Shown here: one piece after another, positions 34,859 to 42,788 of the stretch
Layout: every line of letters starts with the position of its first letter
Position numbering within the stretch: position 1 is the stretch's first letter
Source of the DNA: GWB1-38-13 sp964608405
GTDB lineage: Bacteria; Patescibacteriota; Microgenomatia; UBA8517
DNA: 64,000 bases
NCBI GenBank assembly: GCA_964608405.1
Contig: CAZSNC010000002.1
Coordinates: forward strand, 6,113-70,112
Direction of reading: 5' to 3'
Position numbers and translations under genes: made by a program
Notes under the pieces: model-generated
The model's input: only the letters and a program-made list of their open reading frames with translations
Told to the model about the DNA's origin: nothing
The model's database searches: none

Positions 34859-36064
34859 ATGAAAAGATTTAAATACAAAGCAAGAACTCCGGAAGGAAGT
34901 GTAATCAAGGGCGAAGTTGAGGCAAGTAGTGATAAAATTGCTGCAAAACTCCTTAAGAGGAAGGGTTATATCATTATCTTCATCGAACCAAAACGTGAGT
35001 TTTTTTTAAACATCACAAAAAAACTTAAGGAGAGAGTTACCGAAAAGGATATTGTAAACTTTACTAGACAACTTGCAACAATGATTAATGCAGGTCTTCC
35101 TATAACGGAGGCGCTTTTAATTTTAAGAAATCAATCGGCAGGGAGAATGCAGGTAATTCTTTCTGAGGTTCTAAACGATGTTGAAGGGGGTCAAACACTT
35201 TCCTCATCACTTTCAAAGTATCCCGAGGTGTTTAATAAAACCTATGTTTCATTAATTAAATCCGGGGAAATGGGAGGAGTGCTTGATCAGGTATTAACAA
35301 AGCTTTCCGAAAGCGTTGAAAAACAACAGGATTTCAAATCCCGTGTGAAAGGCGCGATGGTATATCCATCTATTATTATTATCGGAATGATGATAGTGAT
35401 GTTTGTCATGCTTGTATTTGTCGTTCCTAAAATGACATCACTGTATGACCAATTCGGTGCTGAGCTTCCTGCCGCAACCAAGTTTTTAATTGGGATTTCT
35501 TCTGCCGCAAATAAATATTGGTATGTGATTATAGGTACGGTGGTACTCGGTTATTATCTATTTAAAATTTATATTAAAACAAAGAAAGGCAAAAGGAAGT
35601 TTGATGAATTTAAATTCCGGATACCTCTTGTAGGAGATTTGCAACGGCAAGTTATTTTAACAGACCTTACACGGACAATGTCTTTGATGGTTGGCTCCAG
35701 AGTATCGATTCTTGAGAGTCTTTACATCACGTCGGAGGTGGCGGGAAACATAATTATATCCGAGGCTCTTGTCGATGCGGCAAAGATGGTTGAGAAAGGA
35801 TTTCCGGTTGCCTTTTCTTTTGCGAAGCATCCGGAAGCGTTTCCACCAATCCTGTCGCAAATGATATCTGTTGGAGAAGAGACGGGAAAAATGGATGAGG
35901 TGCTGGATAAAATTTCCAGAGTATTTGAGAACGAAAGCGATCAGAAATTAAAAGCCATTACGGCTTCAATTGAACCGATTATTCTTATATTTTTGGGTTT
36001 GGGGGTCGCATTTTTGGTTATTGCGGTTATTACCCCGATATATAATTTATCTACACAGTTTTAA
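34859..36064 (+). CDS. pilC: Type IV pilus inner-membrane platform protein PilC
   Basis: 401 residues, GspF/PilC family. Two repeats of the T2SF domain, each followed by a hydrophobic segment: FTRQLATMINAGLPITEALLIL with SGEMGGVLDQVL, and LTRTMSLMVGSRVSILESLYI with SVGEETGKMDEVL. N-terminal FKYKARTPEGSVIKGEVEA is typical. It anchors the motors PilB/PilT to the growing pilus. Start ATG at 34859 has no visible Shine-Dalgarno because the repeat array occupies that place. Confidence 0.95.
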   Translation: MKRFKYKARTPEGSVIKGEVEASSDKIAAKLLKRKGYIIIFIEPKREFFLNITKKLKERVTEKDIVNFTRQLATMINAGLPITEALLILRNQSAGRMQVILSEVLNDVEGGQTLSSSLSKYPEVFNKTYVSLIKSGEMGGVLDQVLTKLSESVEKQQDFKSRVKGAMVYPSIIIIGMMIVMFVMLVFVVPKMTSLYDQFGAELPAATKFLIGISSAANKYWYVIIGTVVLGYYLFKIYIKTKKGKRKFDEFKFRIPLVGDLQRQVILTDLTRTMSLMVGSRVSILESLYITSEVAGNIIISEALVDAAKMVEKGFPVAFSFAKHPEAFPPILSQMISVGEETGKMDEVLDKISRVFENESDQKLKAITASIEPIILIFLGLGVAFLVIAVITPIYNLSTQF

Positions 36065-36077
36065 TTCCCTCCCCCTC

Positions 36078-36107
36078 TTGACAAGGGTTATCAATATGTT
36101 CGATACT
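36078..36107 (+). promoter_or_regulatory. Promoter of the first pilin gene
   Basis: Perfect TTGACA (36078-36083), an 18-base spacer, GATACT (36102-36107). It gives a leader of about 120 bases before pilin 1. Confidence 0.55.
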
Positions 36108-36127
36108 GAATATGGTTAATTTTTATA

Positions 36128-36174
36128 CGAAATTCGGAATATTAAGTTCGGATTTTGAACACTTTCGAATTTCG
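36128..36174 (+). repeat. Inverted repeat in the pilin 1 leader
   Basis: CGAAATTCG (36128-36136) and CGAATTTCG (36166-36174) are exact reverse complements 29 bases apart, within the predicted untranslated leader. Other TTCGAA-like fragments lie around them. Confidence 0.5.
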
Positions 36175-36235
36175 GATTTAGTATTTCGAATTAACCTATT
36201 GAAAGGGGGTGAAACTTAAAAAGTTTATAAAAGAT

Positions 36236-36769
36236 ATGAATAAAAAAGCATTTAAAGGTTTCACACTTATTGAACTTCTTATCGTAATGGCAATTCTTGG
36301 TGTTTTGGCAGTAGTTGTTCTTGTGGCAATTAACCCAGTACAGCAACTTGCAAGAACCAGAGATGCCGGAAGGAAATCGGGAATAAGCCAGATTGGTAGA
36401 GCAATGGAAGCATATTTTACCTCTCACGGAGGATCTTATATTGCTGAATCAGCCACATGGATTGACACTCTTGTTGCCTCAGGTGAGATATCTACTGCCC
36501 CAAGCGAAATAGTTGGGACAGTAGCTGGATATGCCGCTTGTACTGAAAATGAACAAAATGGTTGGTGTTACGATACACCAGCAGCAGGTCTGACCGATGC
36601 GGTTATCTATACACGATTAGAATCGCAATCGGAATCGTCTAAGTGTCCAAATGCCACGGATATTCCACTTTTTGTTTGGTCAACATTTGACGGACGCGGA
36701 GGGCTTGTCTGTGATGCAGATGGAAATCTTGACGCAGGTGTTACCCAAGCCTGGAACGCGACGCAATAA
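36236..36769 (+). CDS. Type IV pilin 1, probable major pilin
   Basis: 177 residues from ATG 36236, giving the 8-residue leader MNKKAFKG before FTLIELLIVMAIL, the same leader length as pilin 2. A GTG start at 36209 would overlap the GGGGGTG ribosome-binding motif, but cannot be excluded. Mature protein: N-methylated Phe1 and Glu5 conserved, hydrophobic helix about 25 residues, then RTRDAGRKSGISQIGRAME and a Cys-containing globular head. Own promoter, long leader and own terminator suggest separate strong expression, as for a major subunit. Confidence 0.88.
   Translation: MNKKAFKGFTLIELLIVMAILGVLAVVVLVAINPVQQLARTRDAGRKSGISQIGRAMEAYFTSHGGSYIAESATWIDTLVASGEISTAPSEIVGTVAGYAACTENEQNGWCYDTPAAGLTDAVIYTRLESQSESSKCPNATDIPLFVWSTFDGRGGLVCDADGNLDAGVTQAWNATQ
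36254..36380 (+). repeat. Near-identical pilin N-terminal block, copy 1
   Basis: 127 bases match 36997-37123 with eight differences, all at third codon positions and all synonymous. Confidence 0.9.
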
Positions 36770-36803
36770 CTGTGTTAAGTTTCCAGTTCGGTTAATACAG
36801 GAG

Positions 36804-36841
36804 AAATACCGTATTGATTGTAAATGCGGTATTTTTCTTTT
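36804..36841 (+). terminator. Intrinsic terminator after pilin 1
   Basis: AAATACCG pairs perfectly with CGGTATTT, 15-base loop, then TTCTTTT. Confidence 0.75.
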
Positions 36842-36899
36842 GACTAACGAGGTGAGTGTTTTGGATAAAAGTTTTAAGCTTCTGGGTTTTTTTACCTTG

Positions 36900-36929
36900 T
36901 TGAATTTTTTTAAATATACATGTCATAAT
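36900..36929 (+). promoter_or_regulatory. Promoter of the pilin 2 gene
   Basis: TTGAAT (36900-36905), an 18-base spacer, CATAAT (36924-36929). The leader of about 40 bases carries a strong ribosome-binding site GGGGGTGA before ATG 36979. A second possible promoter begins TTGACT at 36840. Confidence 0.55.
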
Positions 36930-36978
36930 GAAACAGAGGATATTTGTTATTATTAAGTCAACAAGAGGGGGTGAAAGA

Positions 36979-37563
36979 ATGAAGAGAAATATAATTAAAG
37001 GTTTCACACTTATTGAACTTCTTATCGTAATGGCAATCCTTGGTGTTTTGGCAGTAGTTGTTCTTGTGGCTATAAATCCGGTACAACAACTTGCAAGAAC
37101 CAGAGATGCTGGAAGGAAGTCGGCAGTTGCACAAGCAGGAAGGGCACTGGAAGCTTATTACACTAGCCACGGAGGAAGGTATTTAGTTGTATCAAACTGT
37201 GGAGCTGGAACACCACCTGCACTAAGGAGCGACTGGATGAATTGTCTAAAAGAAAGCGGAGAGTTATCAGCGCCTGCAGCAGAGATTGCATACAACTCGA
37301 CTTTGGGAACAGCATGCATATCTCAGACAATTTCAAGCATCGTTCATGTAGCTCAAAACGGAGTGTGTTATGCCACTCAAGTGTCTGGAAATCCCGCAAT
37401 TGTTTATGCGAGATTGGAATCTGCATCTGAGGCGAGTAAGTGTCCTGCAGGAAGCCCTATCCCATATTTTGTTTGGTCAACGCTGCAAGGTAGGGGTGGA
37501 TTATTTTGTACTTCTGCTGCGACAGTAGTTCCCGCACCGGGTACAATTAACTTTGTAGATTAA
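36979..37563 (+). CDS. Type IV pilin 2
   Basis: 194 residues from ATG 36979, well placed after GGGGGTGA. Leader MKRNIIKG, then FTLIELLIVMAIL with Glu5. The first 40 mature residues are identical to pilin 1, while the head differs and has several Cys residues able to form disulphides. Ends APGTINFVD. Followed after four bases by pilin 3, so 2 and 3 share a transcript. Confidence 0.9.
   Translation: MKRNIIKGFTLIELLIVMAILGVLAVVVLVAINPVQQLARTRDAGRKSAVAQAGRALEAYYTSHGGRYLVVSNCGAGTPPALRSDWMNCLKESGELSAPAAEIAYNSTLGTACISQTISSIVHVAQNGVCYATQVSGNPAIVYARLESASEASKCPAGSPIPYFVWSTLQGRGGLFCTSAATVVPAPGTINFVD
36997..37123 (+). repeat. Near-identical pilin N-terminal block, copy 2
   Basis: Partner of 36254-36380; see that entry. 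Confidence 0.9.
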
Positions 37564-37567
37564 AGAC

Positions 37568-38101
37568 ATGAAAGATATTAGAGGGGTTGGTTTTACTCTT
37601 ATTGAGTTATTGATTGTAATTGCGATATTGGGTATTTTGGCTGTTGTCATGTTGGTGGTTATGAATCCCGGTGAAAGACAAGCACAGGCTCGTGACACAG
37701 GAAGGATTTCATCAGTAACACAACTTGGTAGAGCACTCCAATCTTACTATACATTAAAATCAACATACCCAAGCGCGGGTACTTGGGCAATCGACTTGGT
37801 TAATTCAGGCGAACTTTCAAGTTTCCCGTCAGGAATTAGTTATTCCTATAACATGGTTGTGCCTTGTACGTCTGTTGCACAACCTGCAACTGACTCGACA
37901 TTTTGTTACACGGAAGACCAACTAAATGGAAATGGTGCATTAGTGTTTGCCAAAGCTGAGTCAACAACCCACAGAAGCAAATGCACAGCCCCGCAAGAGG
38001 CATATTTTGTTTTTTCTTCAACCGATTCGCGGGGCGGAACGATTTGTAGTAGCGGCGATCCTGTACCCTGGCCTGCTGGAAGTGTAAACTATCAGAATTA
38101 A
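37568..38101 (+). CDS. Type IV pilin 3
   Basis: 177 residues. Leader MKDIRGVG, then FTLIELLIVIAILGILAVV with Glu5; RDTGRISSVTQLGRALQSYY corresponds to the alpha-1 C-terminal half. The head resembles those of pilins 1 and 2 (GxLxFAKAEST...CTAPQEAYFVFSSTDSRGG, shared with the YARLES...YFVWSTxxGRGGL ending), so the three form a paralogous family. Prepilin peptidase follows after 53 bases. Confidence 0.9.
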   Translation: MKDIRGVGFTLIELLIVIAILGILAVVMLVVMNPGERQAQARDTGRISSVTQLGRALQSYYTLKSTYPSAGTWAIDLVNSGELSSFPSGISYSYNMVVPCTSVAQPATDSTFCYTEDQLNGNGALVFAKAESTTHRSKCTAPQEAYFVFSSTDSRGGTICSSGDPVPWPAGSVNYQN

Positions 38102-38154
38102 CCGGTCTTTGAATATTCTTCCACCTGTACTTTGGAATACTGTATACTTAAATA

Positions 38155-38958
38155 ATGCCTGATTTATTTCTTCTTATTGTACTTGTTGTTCTTGGTTTAG
38201 TGTTTGGTTCTTTTATCTCCGCACTTTCATACAGGGCAATTGTAGGAATGAGTATTTTTAAAGGTAGATCCATCTGTCCTCAATGCAAGAAAAGTATTAA
38301 CTGGAGAGATAATATCCCTATGTTTTCATTTTTCTTCCTCAAAGGTAAGTCACGCTGTTGTAAAAAGTTGATTTCCATACGCTATCCTCTAATTGAATTT
38401 TTTACCGCTCTTGTATTTTTTTTAACAGGATTGGTATTTCTGAGTTGTGGTGTCTACAAAGGACCCTTGTGTATCTGGGGAGAACTTATTAAATATTATT
38501 CACTCCCCTGCCTGCTTTTTGTAAGTGTATTTCTAATTGTGATTTTTGTTACTGATTTTGAGTATAAGCTAATTTTAGATAGGTTCGTATTTATACCTTT
38601 TATCTTTATTCTCCTTTTAATAATATATTTCAATCCTGATTACTCTTATACCAACTTATTTTTGTCTTTTTTTTCTGCATCATTTTTCCTCCTAATTCAC
38701 TTGCTTACAAAAGGAAAAGGTATGGGGCTTGGTGATGTAAAACTGGCACTTATTCCACCTCTAATATTAGGTTGGCCGTATACTTTAGTGTGGCTTTTCT
38801 TGTCTTTTGTAATTGGTGCCTTTGTGGGGGTTGTACTAATATTTTCAAAAAAAGCGAAATTTGGACAACAAATTCCCTTTGGTCCGTTTTTGATTCTTTC
38901 GTATTTTCTTGTCCTTTTTTGGGGAGAAAAACTATTACTTTTTTTTAGACTTGGTTAG
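38155..38958 (+). CDS. pilD: Prepilin peptidase/N-methyltransferase PilD
   Basis: 267 residues, about eight membrane helices. Cleaves the leader after Gly and methylates the new N-terminus. The N-terminal cytoplasmic loop has CPQCKKSINWRDNIP and CCKKLISIRYPLIE, i.e. zinc-binding cysteines with one position shifted relative to the usual CxxC pair. Both aspartate-protease residues are present: TDFEYKLILD and KGKGMGLGDVKLAL. All pilins of this locus are its likely substrates. Confidence 0.94.
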   Translation: MPDLFLLIVLVVLGLVFGSFISALSYRAIVGMSIFKGRSICPQCKKSINWRDNIPMFSFFFLKGKSRCCKKLISIRYPLIEFFTALVFFLTGLVFLSCGVYKGPLCIWGELIKYYSLPCLLFVSVFLIVIFVTDFEYKLILDRFVFIPFIFILLLIIYFNPDYSYTNLFLSFFSASFFLLIHLLTKGKGMGLGDVKLALIPPLILGWPYTLVWLFLSFVIGAFVGVVLIFSKKAKFGQQIPFGPFLILSYFLVLFWGEKLLLFFRLG

Positions 38959-38963
38959 CATCT

Positions 38964-39566
38964 ATGAAAGCATTTACTAAGAATGAAATTAAAATTACTT
39001 CTTTAATACTTATTTTTATTTGTATATTAACCCTCCTCAATTTGCAGGTTTCTCTACAACGCGCACGCGATTCACAGCGAAGATCCGATATTGGGACAAT
39101 TGCCGATGCGCTGGACAAATATCAGAAAGAATTTGGTTTTTTCCCTCCATCGACACCCGATGGCAAAATTCTTGCATGTAAGGGTAATAATTTTGAACTA
39201 ATCCCAGCAGAAATTAAAGAGAGTGAAAGAAGAAATTATTTTTTTAGCCTGCTTAAAGGTTGTGAATGGGGAAAAGATTCTTTGGAGGATGTAAACGATG
39301 ATTCATACGAGCCGTATTTAAAAGTGATTCCTGGGGATTCCAAACAGAGCAGGGGTTATTCGTATTTATATATATCGAACACTAATCGTTATCAGCTGTA
39401 CGCATATTTGGAGGGAGAGAATGCCGAGGTTGGTTATCGAATTGGGATCGTTGAAAGAGATTTGAAATGCGGAAATAATACGTGCAATTTTGGTAAGGCT
39501 TATGGAGATACTCCACTTGAGAAATCAATTGAAGAGTACGAGAATGAAATAAACAGGAATAAATAA
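38964..39566 (+). CDS. Pilin-like protein without a prepilin cleavage site
   Basis: 200 residues. One N-terminal helix (about 10-28, EIKITSLILIFICILTLLNL) followed by LQRARDSQRRSDIGTIADALDKYQ, the standard type IV pilin helix-2 pattern shared with the next genes, and a GYSYLYISNTNRYQLYAYLE head. The consensus G|FTLxE is absent: the start reads MKAFTKNEIKI, with no Gly before the helix. It is probably not cut by PilD and may stay as a membrane-anchored assembly factor. Stop overlaps the start of the next gene (one base). Confidence 0.65.
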   Translation: MKAFTKNEIKITSLILIFICILTLLNLQVSLQRARDSQRRSDIGTIADALDKYQKEFGFFPPSTPDGKILACKGNNFELIPAEIKESERRNYFFSLLKGCEWGKDSLEDVNDDSYEPYLKVIPGDSKQSRGYSYLYISNTNRYQLYAYLEGENAEVGYRIGIVERDLKCGNNTCNFGKAYGDTPLEKSIEEYENEINRNK

Positions 39567-40243
39567 TGAAAGAAAATAATAGCAGCGGTTTTACATTACT
39601 TGAGCTGATTTTAGTAATGGGTGTTTTGGGAGTTCTTGTTACGATGACTGTTGTGAAATTTCCTTCATCAGCCCAAAGAACCCGTGATGTTCAAAGACAA
39701 AGCGATCTTAAGTCTTATCAAAACGCACTCGAGCTATACGCTATGAAACATAATGGTTTATATCCGACCTCCGGATATGTGCCGGTTATAAACTTATGTT
39801 CAACACTTGGAATGGTTGGAGAATCATGTAAATCTGATCCAAAAGGTGGAGTTTATTATTACCAAACGGACAATTCCGGAAAGGCTTACACACTATGGAG
39901 TTCGATGGAAAAAGCAGAGGGAAACTACATTGTCTGTTCGGGGGGGCAAAGTGGTGTGGCAACGATTACCCCATCATCCGGAAATTGTCCGATTGGATCT
40001 ATGTTAAGTCCTACTCCGGGTCCTAGCAGTACTCCTGGTCCTAGCAATACTCCAACGCCAACTAATACACCAATACCAACAAGTACATTAACACCGACAC
40101 CCACACTCACACCTACACCAACCGCTTCGGGGGGGTGTACAACACCTTGTGGAGAACCTTCTTGCTGTGACTTGCATTACTGTCCACCCGGATATATACC
40201 TGCTTGTTTAGCTGGTTCATGCACATGTTTTTCTGAACCTTGA
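39566..40243 (+). CDS. Pilin with Thr/Pro linker and cysteine-rich tail
   Basis: 225 residues. Leader MKENNSSG then FTLLELILVMGVLG; RDVQRQSDLKSYQNALELYA and the YTLWSSMEKAEGNYIVCSGG head. At about residue 148 the protein continues as a low-complexity linker of roughly 35 residues made of TP and SP repeats, then a 37-residue tail with nine Cys (GGCTTPCGEPSCCDLHYC, and CLAGSCTCF). The linker-plus-knot layout is that of an exposed adhesion or binding module carried at a pilus surface or tip. Confidence 0.85.
   Translation: MKENNSSGFTLLELILVMGVLGVLVTMTVVKFPSSAQRTRDVQRQSDLKSYQNALELYAMKHNGLYPTSGYVPVINLCSTLGMVGESCKSDPKGGVYYYQTDNSGKAYTLWSSMEKAEGNYIVCSGGQSGVATITPSSGNCPIGSMLSPTPGPSSTPGPSNTPTPTNTPIPTSTLTPTPTLTPTPTASGGCTTPCGEPSCCDLHYCPPGYIPACLAGSCTCFSEP
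40008..40127 (+). repeat. Thr/Pro-coding low-complexity repeat
   Basis: Imperfect tandem ACxCCx units inside the pilin gene coding for TP/SP dipeptides. Length variation between strains is expected for such a stretch. Confidence 0.75.
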
Positions 40244-40256
40244 TAATACAGAATTT

Positions 40257-40763
40257 ATGAATAAAAAAAATGGTTTTACATTATTGGAATTAATTATCGC
40301 GATGGCAATTATTTCAATGTTGGCAGGCTTTGGTATTTCAAAATACCCCGGACTTCAAAAGACTTCGCGTGATACACAAAGAAAATCGGATTTAAAACAA
40401 TATCAAACAGCTTTGGAAAGTTACGCAAACCGAAAGGGTGGTTTTTATCCTTGTAGAATATCATCCATTCTTGCATCAGATAAATCGGGTTCTGCACCCT
40501 ACCTTTGTACCGATTTAGGTATGTCGCAGTGTCCTGCTGATCCAAAATATGGTCAGTCAATCTGTGCCGGGAATGATGTATGTAATTACTACTACATAAG
40601 TAACGGAACAGGTGCTGGTACGGCAACTGCCTCAGTATTTGTTCTCTACTCACGTTTGGAAAGACAAGTTAACGGAAGCAATGTATATTTCATTGTTTGT
40701 AGTGGGGGTAAAACTGGTACGACAGCAGCGACATGGACACCAAGCTCTATATGTCCTTTGTAA
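40257..40763 (+). CDS. Type IV pilin-like protein
   Basis: 168 residues. Leader MNKKNG, then FTLLELIIAMAIIS with Glu5. RDTQRKSDLKQYQTALESYANRKGGFYPC matches the previous pilin closely, and the head ends with the same FIVCSGGKTG motif; here there is no linker or Cys tail. Paralogue of 39566-40243 lacking the exposed module. Confidence 0.88.
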   Translation: MNKKNGFTLLELIIAMAIISMLAGFGISKYPGLQKTSRDTQRKSDLKQYQTALESYANRKGGFYPCRISSILASDKSGSAPYLCTDLGMSQCPADPKYGQSICAGNDVCNYYYISNGTGAGTATASVFVLYSRLERQVNGSNVYFIVCSGGKTGTTAATWTPSSICPL

Positions 40764-40792
40764 AGACGGGTTCGTTACAGTAATATTAGATC

Positions 40793-41236
40793 ATGTTAAG
40801 AAATAAACACTTTAAGGGTTTTTCACTTATCGAACTTTTGGTTGTTATTTCCATTATGGCGGTTTTAATTAGCCTTAGTGCCTTTGGACTTCAACAAGCC
40901 AGAGAGTCAGCAAGAGACGGACAAAGAAGAGCGGATTTGGAAACAATTAGAACCGGACTTTCTTTCTATAAGGCTGATTGTAATGTGTATCCAACACCGA
41001 ACATTTCAACATCAACTCGCATATCAACAAGTCTTACAAGTTCTTGTGGAGGGTCCAATACATATATTGAGAAAATACCTGTCGATCCTGTTTCTACAAA
41101 TAACTATTACTACATCCAAAGTGGTTCGACGTATACCATTTGTGCCTCACTTGAAACAGAGGGTACAAAGGTGCCAACTCAATGTAGTAGTGCCAGCTGT
41201 GGAGGAACATGTAATTATTACGTTCTTAATCCTTAA
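40793..41236 (+). CDS. GspG-like minor pilin
   Basis: 147 residues. Leader MLRNKHFKG, then FSLIELLVVISIMAVL with Glu5. RDGQRRADLETIRTGLSFYKADCNVYP resembles the GspG group, as do the small size and the YIEKIPVDPVSTNNYYY segment (GspG PxDPWG-like place). Several Cys near the C-terminus may bond. Confidence 0.85.
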   Translation: MLRNKHFKGFSLIELLVVISIMAVLISLSAFGLQQARESARDGQRRADLETIRTGLSFYKADCNVYPTPNISTSTRISTSLTSSCGGSNTYIEKIPVDPVSTNNYYYIQSGSTYTICASLETEGTKVPTQCSSASCGGTCNYYVLNP

Positions 41237-41240
41237 ATGA

Positions 41241-41723
41241 ATGATAAGAAAACTGCCCAAAACAAACTCTTCCGGTTACACAATTATTGAGATTATTGTA
41301 TCCCTCTTTATCATTATAATCTTATTTTCCGTGGTGACCGTAAATTACAGGCAGTATATTTTAAAAAAGAATCTCGATGCTGTTGCCAATCAGATGGTAT
41401 CGGATATCAAGCTTGCACAAAGCTATGCACTGGCGGGGAAAGTACCTCCAGGTTGTACTAACTTGAAAGGTTATATTTTTCGTACATCTGTGGGAAATAA
41501 TTCTTACTCAATAACTGCAGATTGCGATAGCGAAATCTCCGTTAAGACTGTAAAAATATCAAGTATTGTAACGGGGATTAGTTTATCTACGGGAAACAAT
41601 GTTCGTTTTAATTCATTAGGTAACGGCACCAGTAACAGCGCTGATGTAACCTTTACGCTACAACAGCAAACAACATCGAATTCGAGAAGTATTACGATAA
41701 TGCCCGGTGGGGCTATTAAATAA
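41241..41723 (+). CDS. GspH/FimT-like minor pilin
   Basis: 160 residues. Leader MIRKLPKTNSSG, then YTIIEIIVSLFIIIILFS with Glu5 (Tyr1 instead of Phe). The VANQMVSDIKLAQSYALAGK helix is typical of GspH/FimT minor pilins. Part of the initiation complex by analogy to PilV/W/X and FimT. Confidence 0.8.
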   Translation: MIRKLPKTNSSGYTIIEIIVSLFIIIILFSVVTVNYRQYILKKNLDAVANQMVSDIKLAQSYALAGKVPPGCTNLKGYIFRTSVGNNSYSITADCDSEISVKTVKISSIVTGISLSTGNNVRFNSLGNGTSNSADVTFTLQQQTTSNSRSITIMPGGAIK

Positions 41724-41734
41724 ATTATTTTAAT

Positions 41735-42196
41735 ATGCAGAAGTATAGTATTATTAATCCGAAAACATTTAAGGGCCAATCACTTTTTGAAGTTATTTTG
41801 GCTCTTGCTGTATCTGCAATGATTTTAGTTGGGATTGTATCTTTAACCTCAAGGAGTGTCTCCACATCTACTTATTCAAAAAATAAAGCGTTAGCAAACG
41901 GATATGCAACCGAAGCTATGGAATATTTAAGAATACAAAAACAGCAGATGGGATGGACACCTTTTATAACACTTCTTGGAACTGGTGATTGGTGTCTTCC
42001 AAGTTTATCCTTAATTGGCACTAAACATGTATGTAGTACATCTACTACTGATTATATTTCAGGGACAATATTTCAGAGAACTTTAACGATAAGCAATATA
42101 ACTGCAAAAACAATTGACCTGACGATTAAAGTAGTTTGGACTGACGAAAAAGGAACTCATGAAACAAAAACTGTAAGTTCGGTAAGTGATTGGTAA
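41735..42196 (+). CDS. GspI/PilV-like minor pilin
   Basis: 153 residues. Leader of 14 residues ending FKG, then QSLFEVILALAVSAMIL with Glu5. The ATEAMEYLRIQKQQMGW region fits the PilV/GspI group (compare leaders ending G|xSLIEVLVA). Confidence 0.78.
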   Translation: MQKYSIINPKTFKGQSLFEVILALAVSAMILVGIVSLTSRSVSTSTYSKNKALANGYATEAMEYLRIQKQQMGWTPFITLLGTGDWCLPSLSLIGTKHVCSTSTTDYISGTIFQRTLTISNITAKTIDLTIKVVWTDEKGTHETKTVSSVSDW

Positions 42197-42202
42197 GAAA
42201 AC

Positions 42203-42745
42203 ATGAAGAAAGGATATTCGATTATCGAAATACTTGTTGTTGTTGGTGTGTTTGCAGTTCTCGCTGTTTTGGCTACACAGTCAATAAATCTAAGTTTGAA
42301 ATCTGCCAAAAAAAGCGACTCGATAGTTTTGGTTAAACAGGAATTGGAAAATGTTGCAGGAACTATTGAAAGACAACTTCAATCGGCAAGTAGCCTAATT
42401 GTTGGTGTTGATTGTGTAATAGACACCGCAACACCGTCAGTCGGATTGAGAAACTCTGCAGGTGTTCGAAGCGATTATGCATGTTTTGATTCTCCACCCT
42501 CTAACTTTTATGGCACTAAAGATCCCCGGATAGTATATTCGACAGGTGAAACCATTAATTATACGAATCGCTTAACATCAAGTGGTATCAATATAACCTT
42601 TTGCCAATTCTCGTGCTATAAACAAGGTACTGACATGTATATTGACTTTAATGTAACCGCAAATGTAAAGGGTGTTGCTGGAGCCGAAGGTGCAGCTGTT
42701 ACTACATCCAGAAAAGTGATGATCCGTGGTGGAATAAAGAGGTAA
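42203..42745 (+). CDS. GspJ/PilW-like minor pilin
   Basis: 180 residues. Very short leader MKKG, then YSIIEILVVVGVFAVLAVLA with Glu5. Long helix LVKQELENVAGTIERQLQSASSLIV is the GspJ/PilW style. Seven bases after the PilV-like gene. Confidence 0.75.
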   Translation: MKKGYSIIEILVVVGVFAVLAVLATQSINLSLKSAKKSDSIVLVKQELENVAGTIERQLQSASSLIVGVDCVIDTATPSVGLRNSAGVRSDYACFDSPPSNFYGTKDPRIVYSTGETINYTNRLTSSGINITFCQFSCYKQGTDMYIDFNVTANVKGVAGAEGAAVTTSRKVMIRGGIKR

Positions 42746-42788
42746 TCCGTAATTGACCGCATGTATAATTAGTTGCTACACTTAAAAT

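Noticed and set aside
40008..40127. CRISPR-like periodic repeat
   Set aside because: The period is a 6-base codon repeat coding for TP/SP inside a pilin gene, with no spacers or cas genes.
42746..42788. Promoter with TTGACC and TATAAT before the PilX-like gene
   Set aside because: The two boxes are only five bases apart; no usable spacing.
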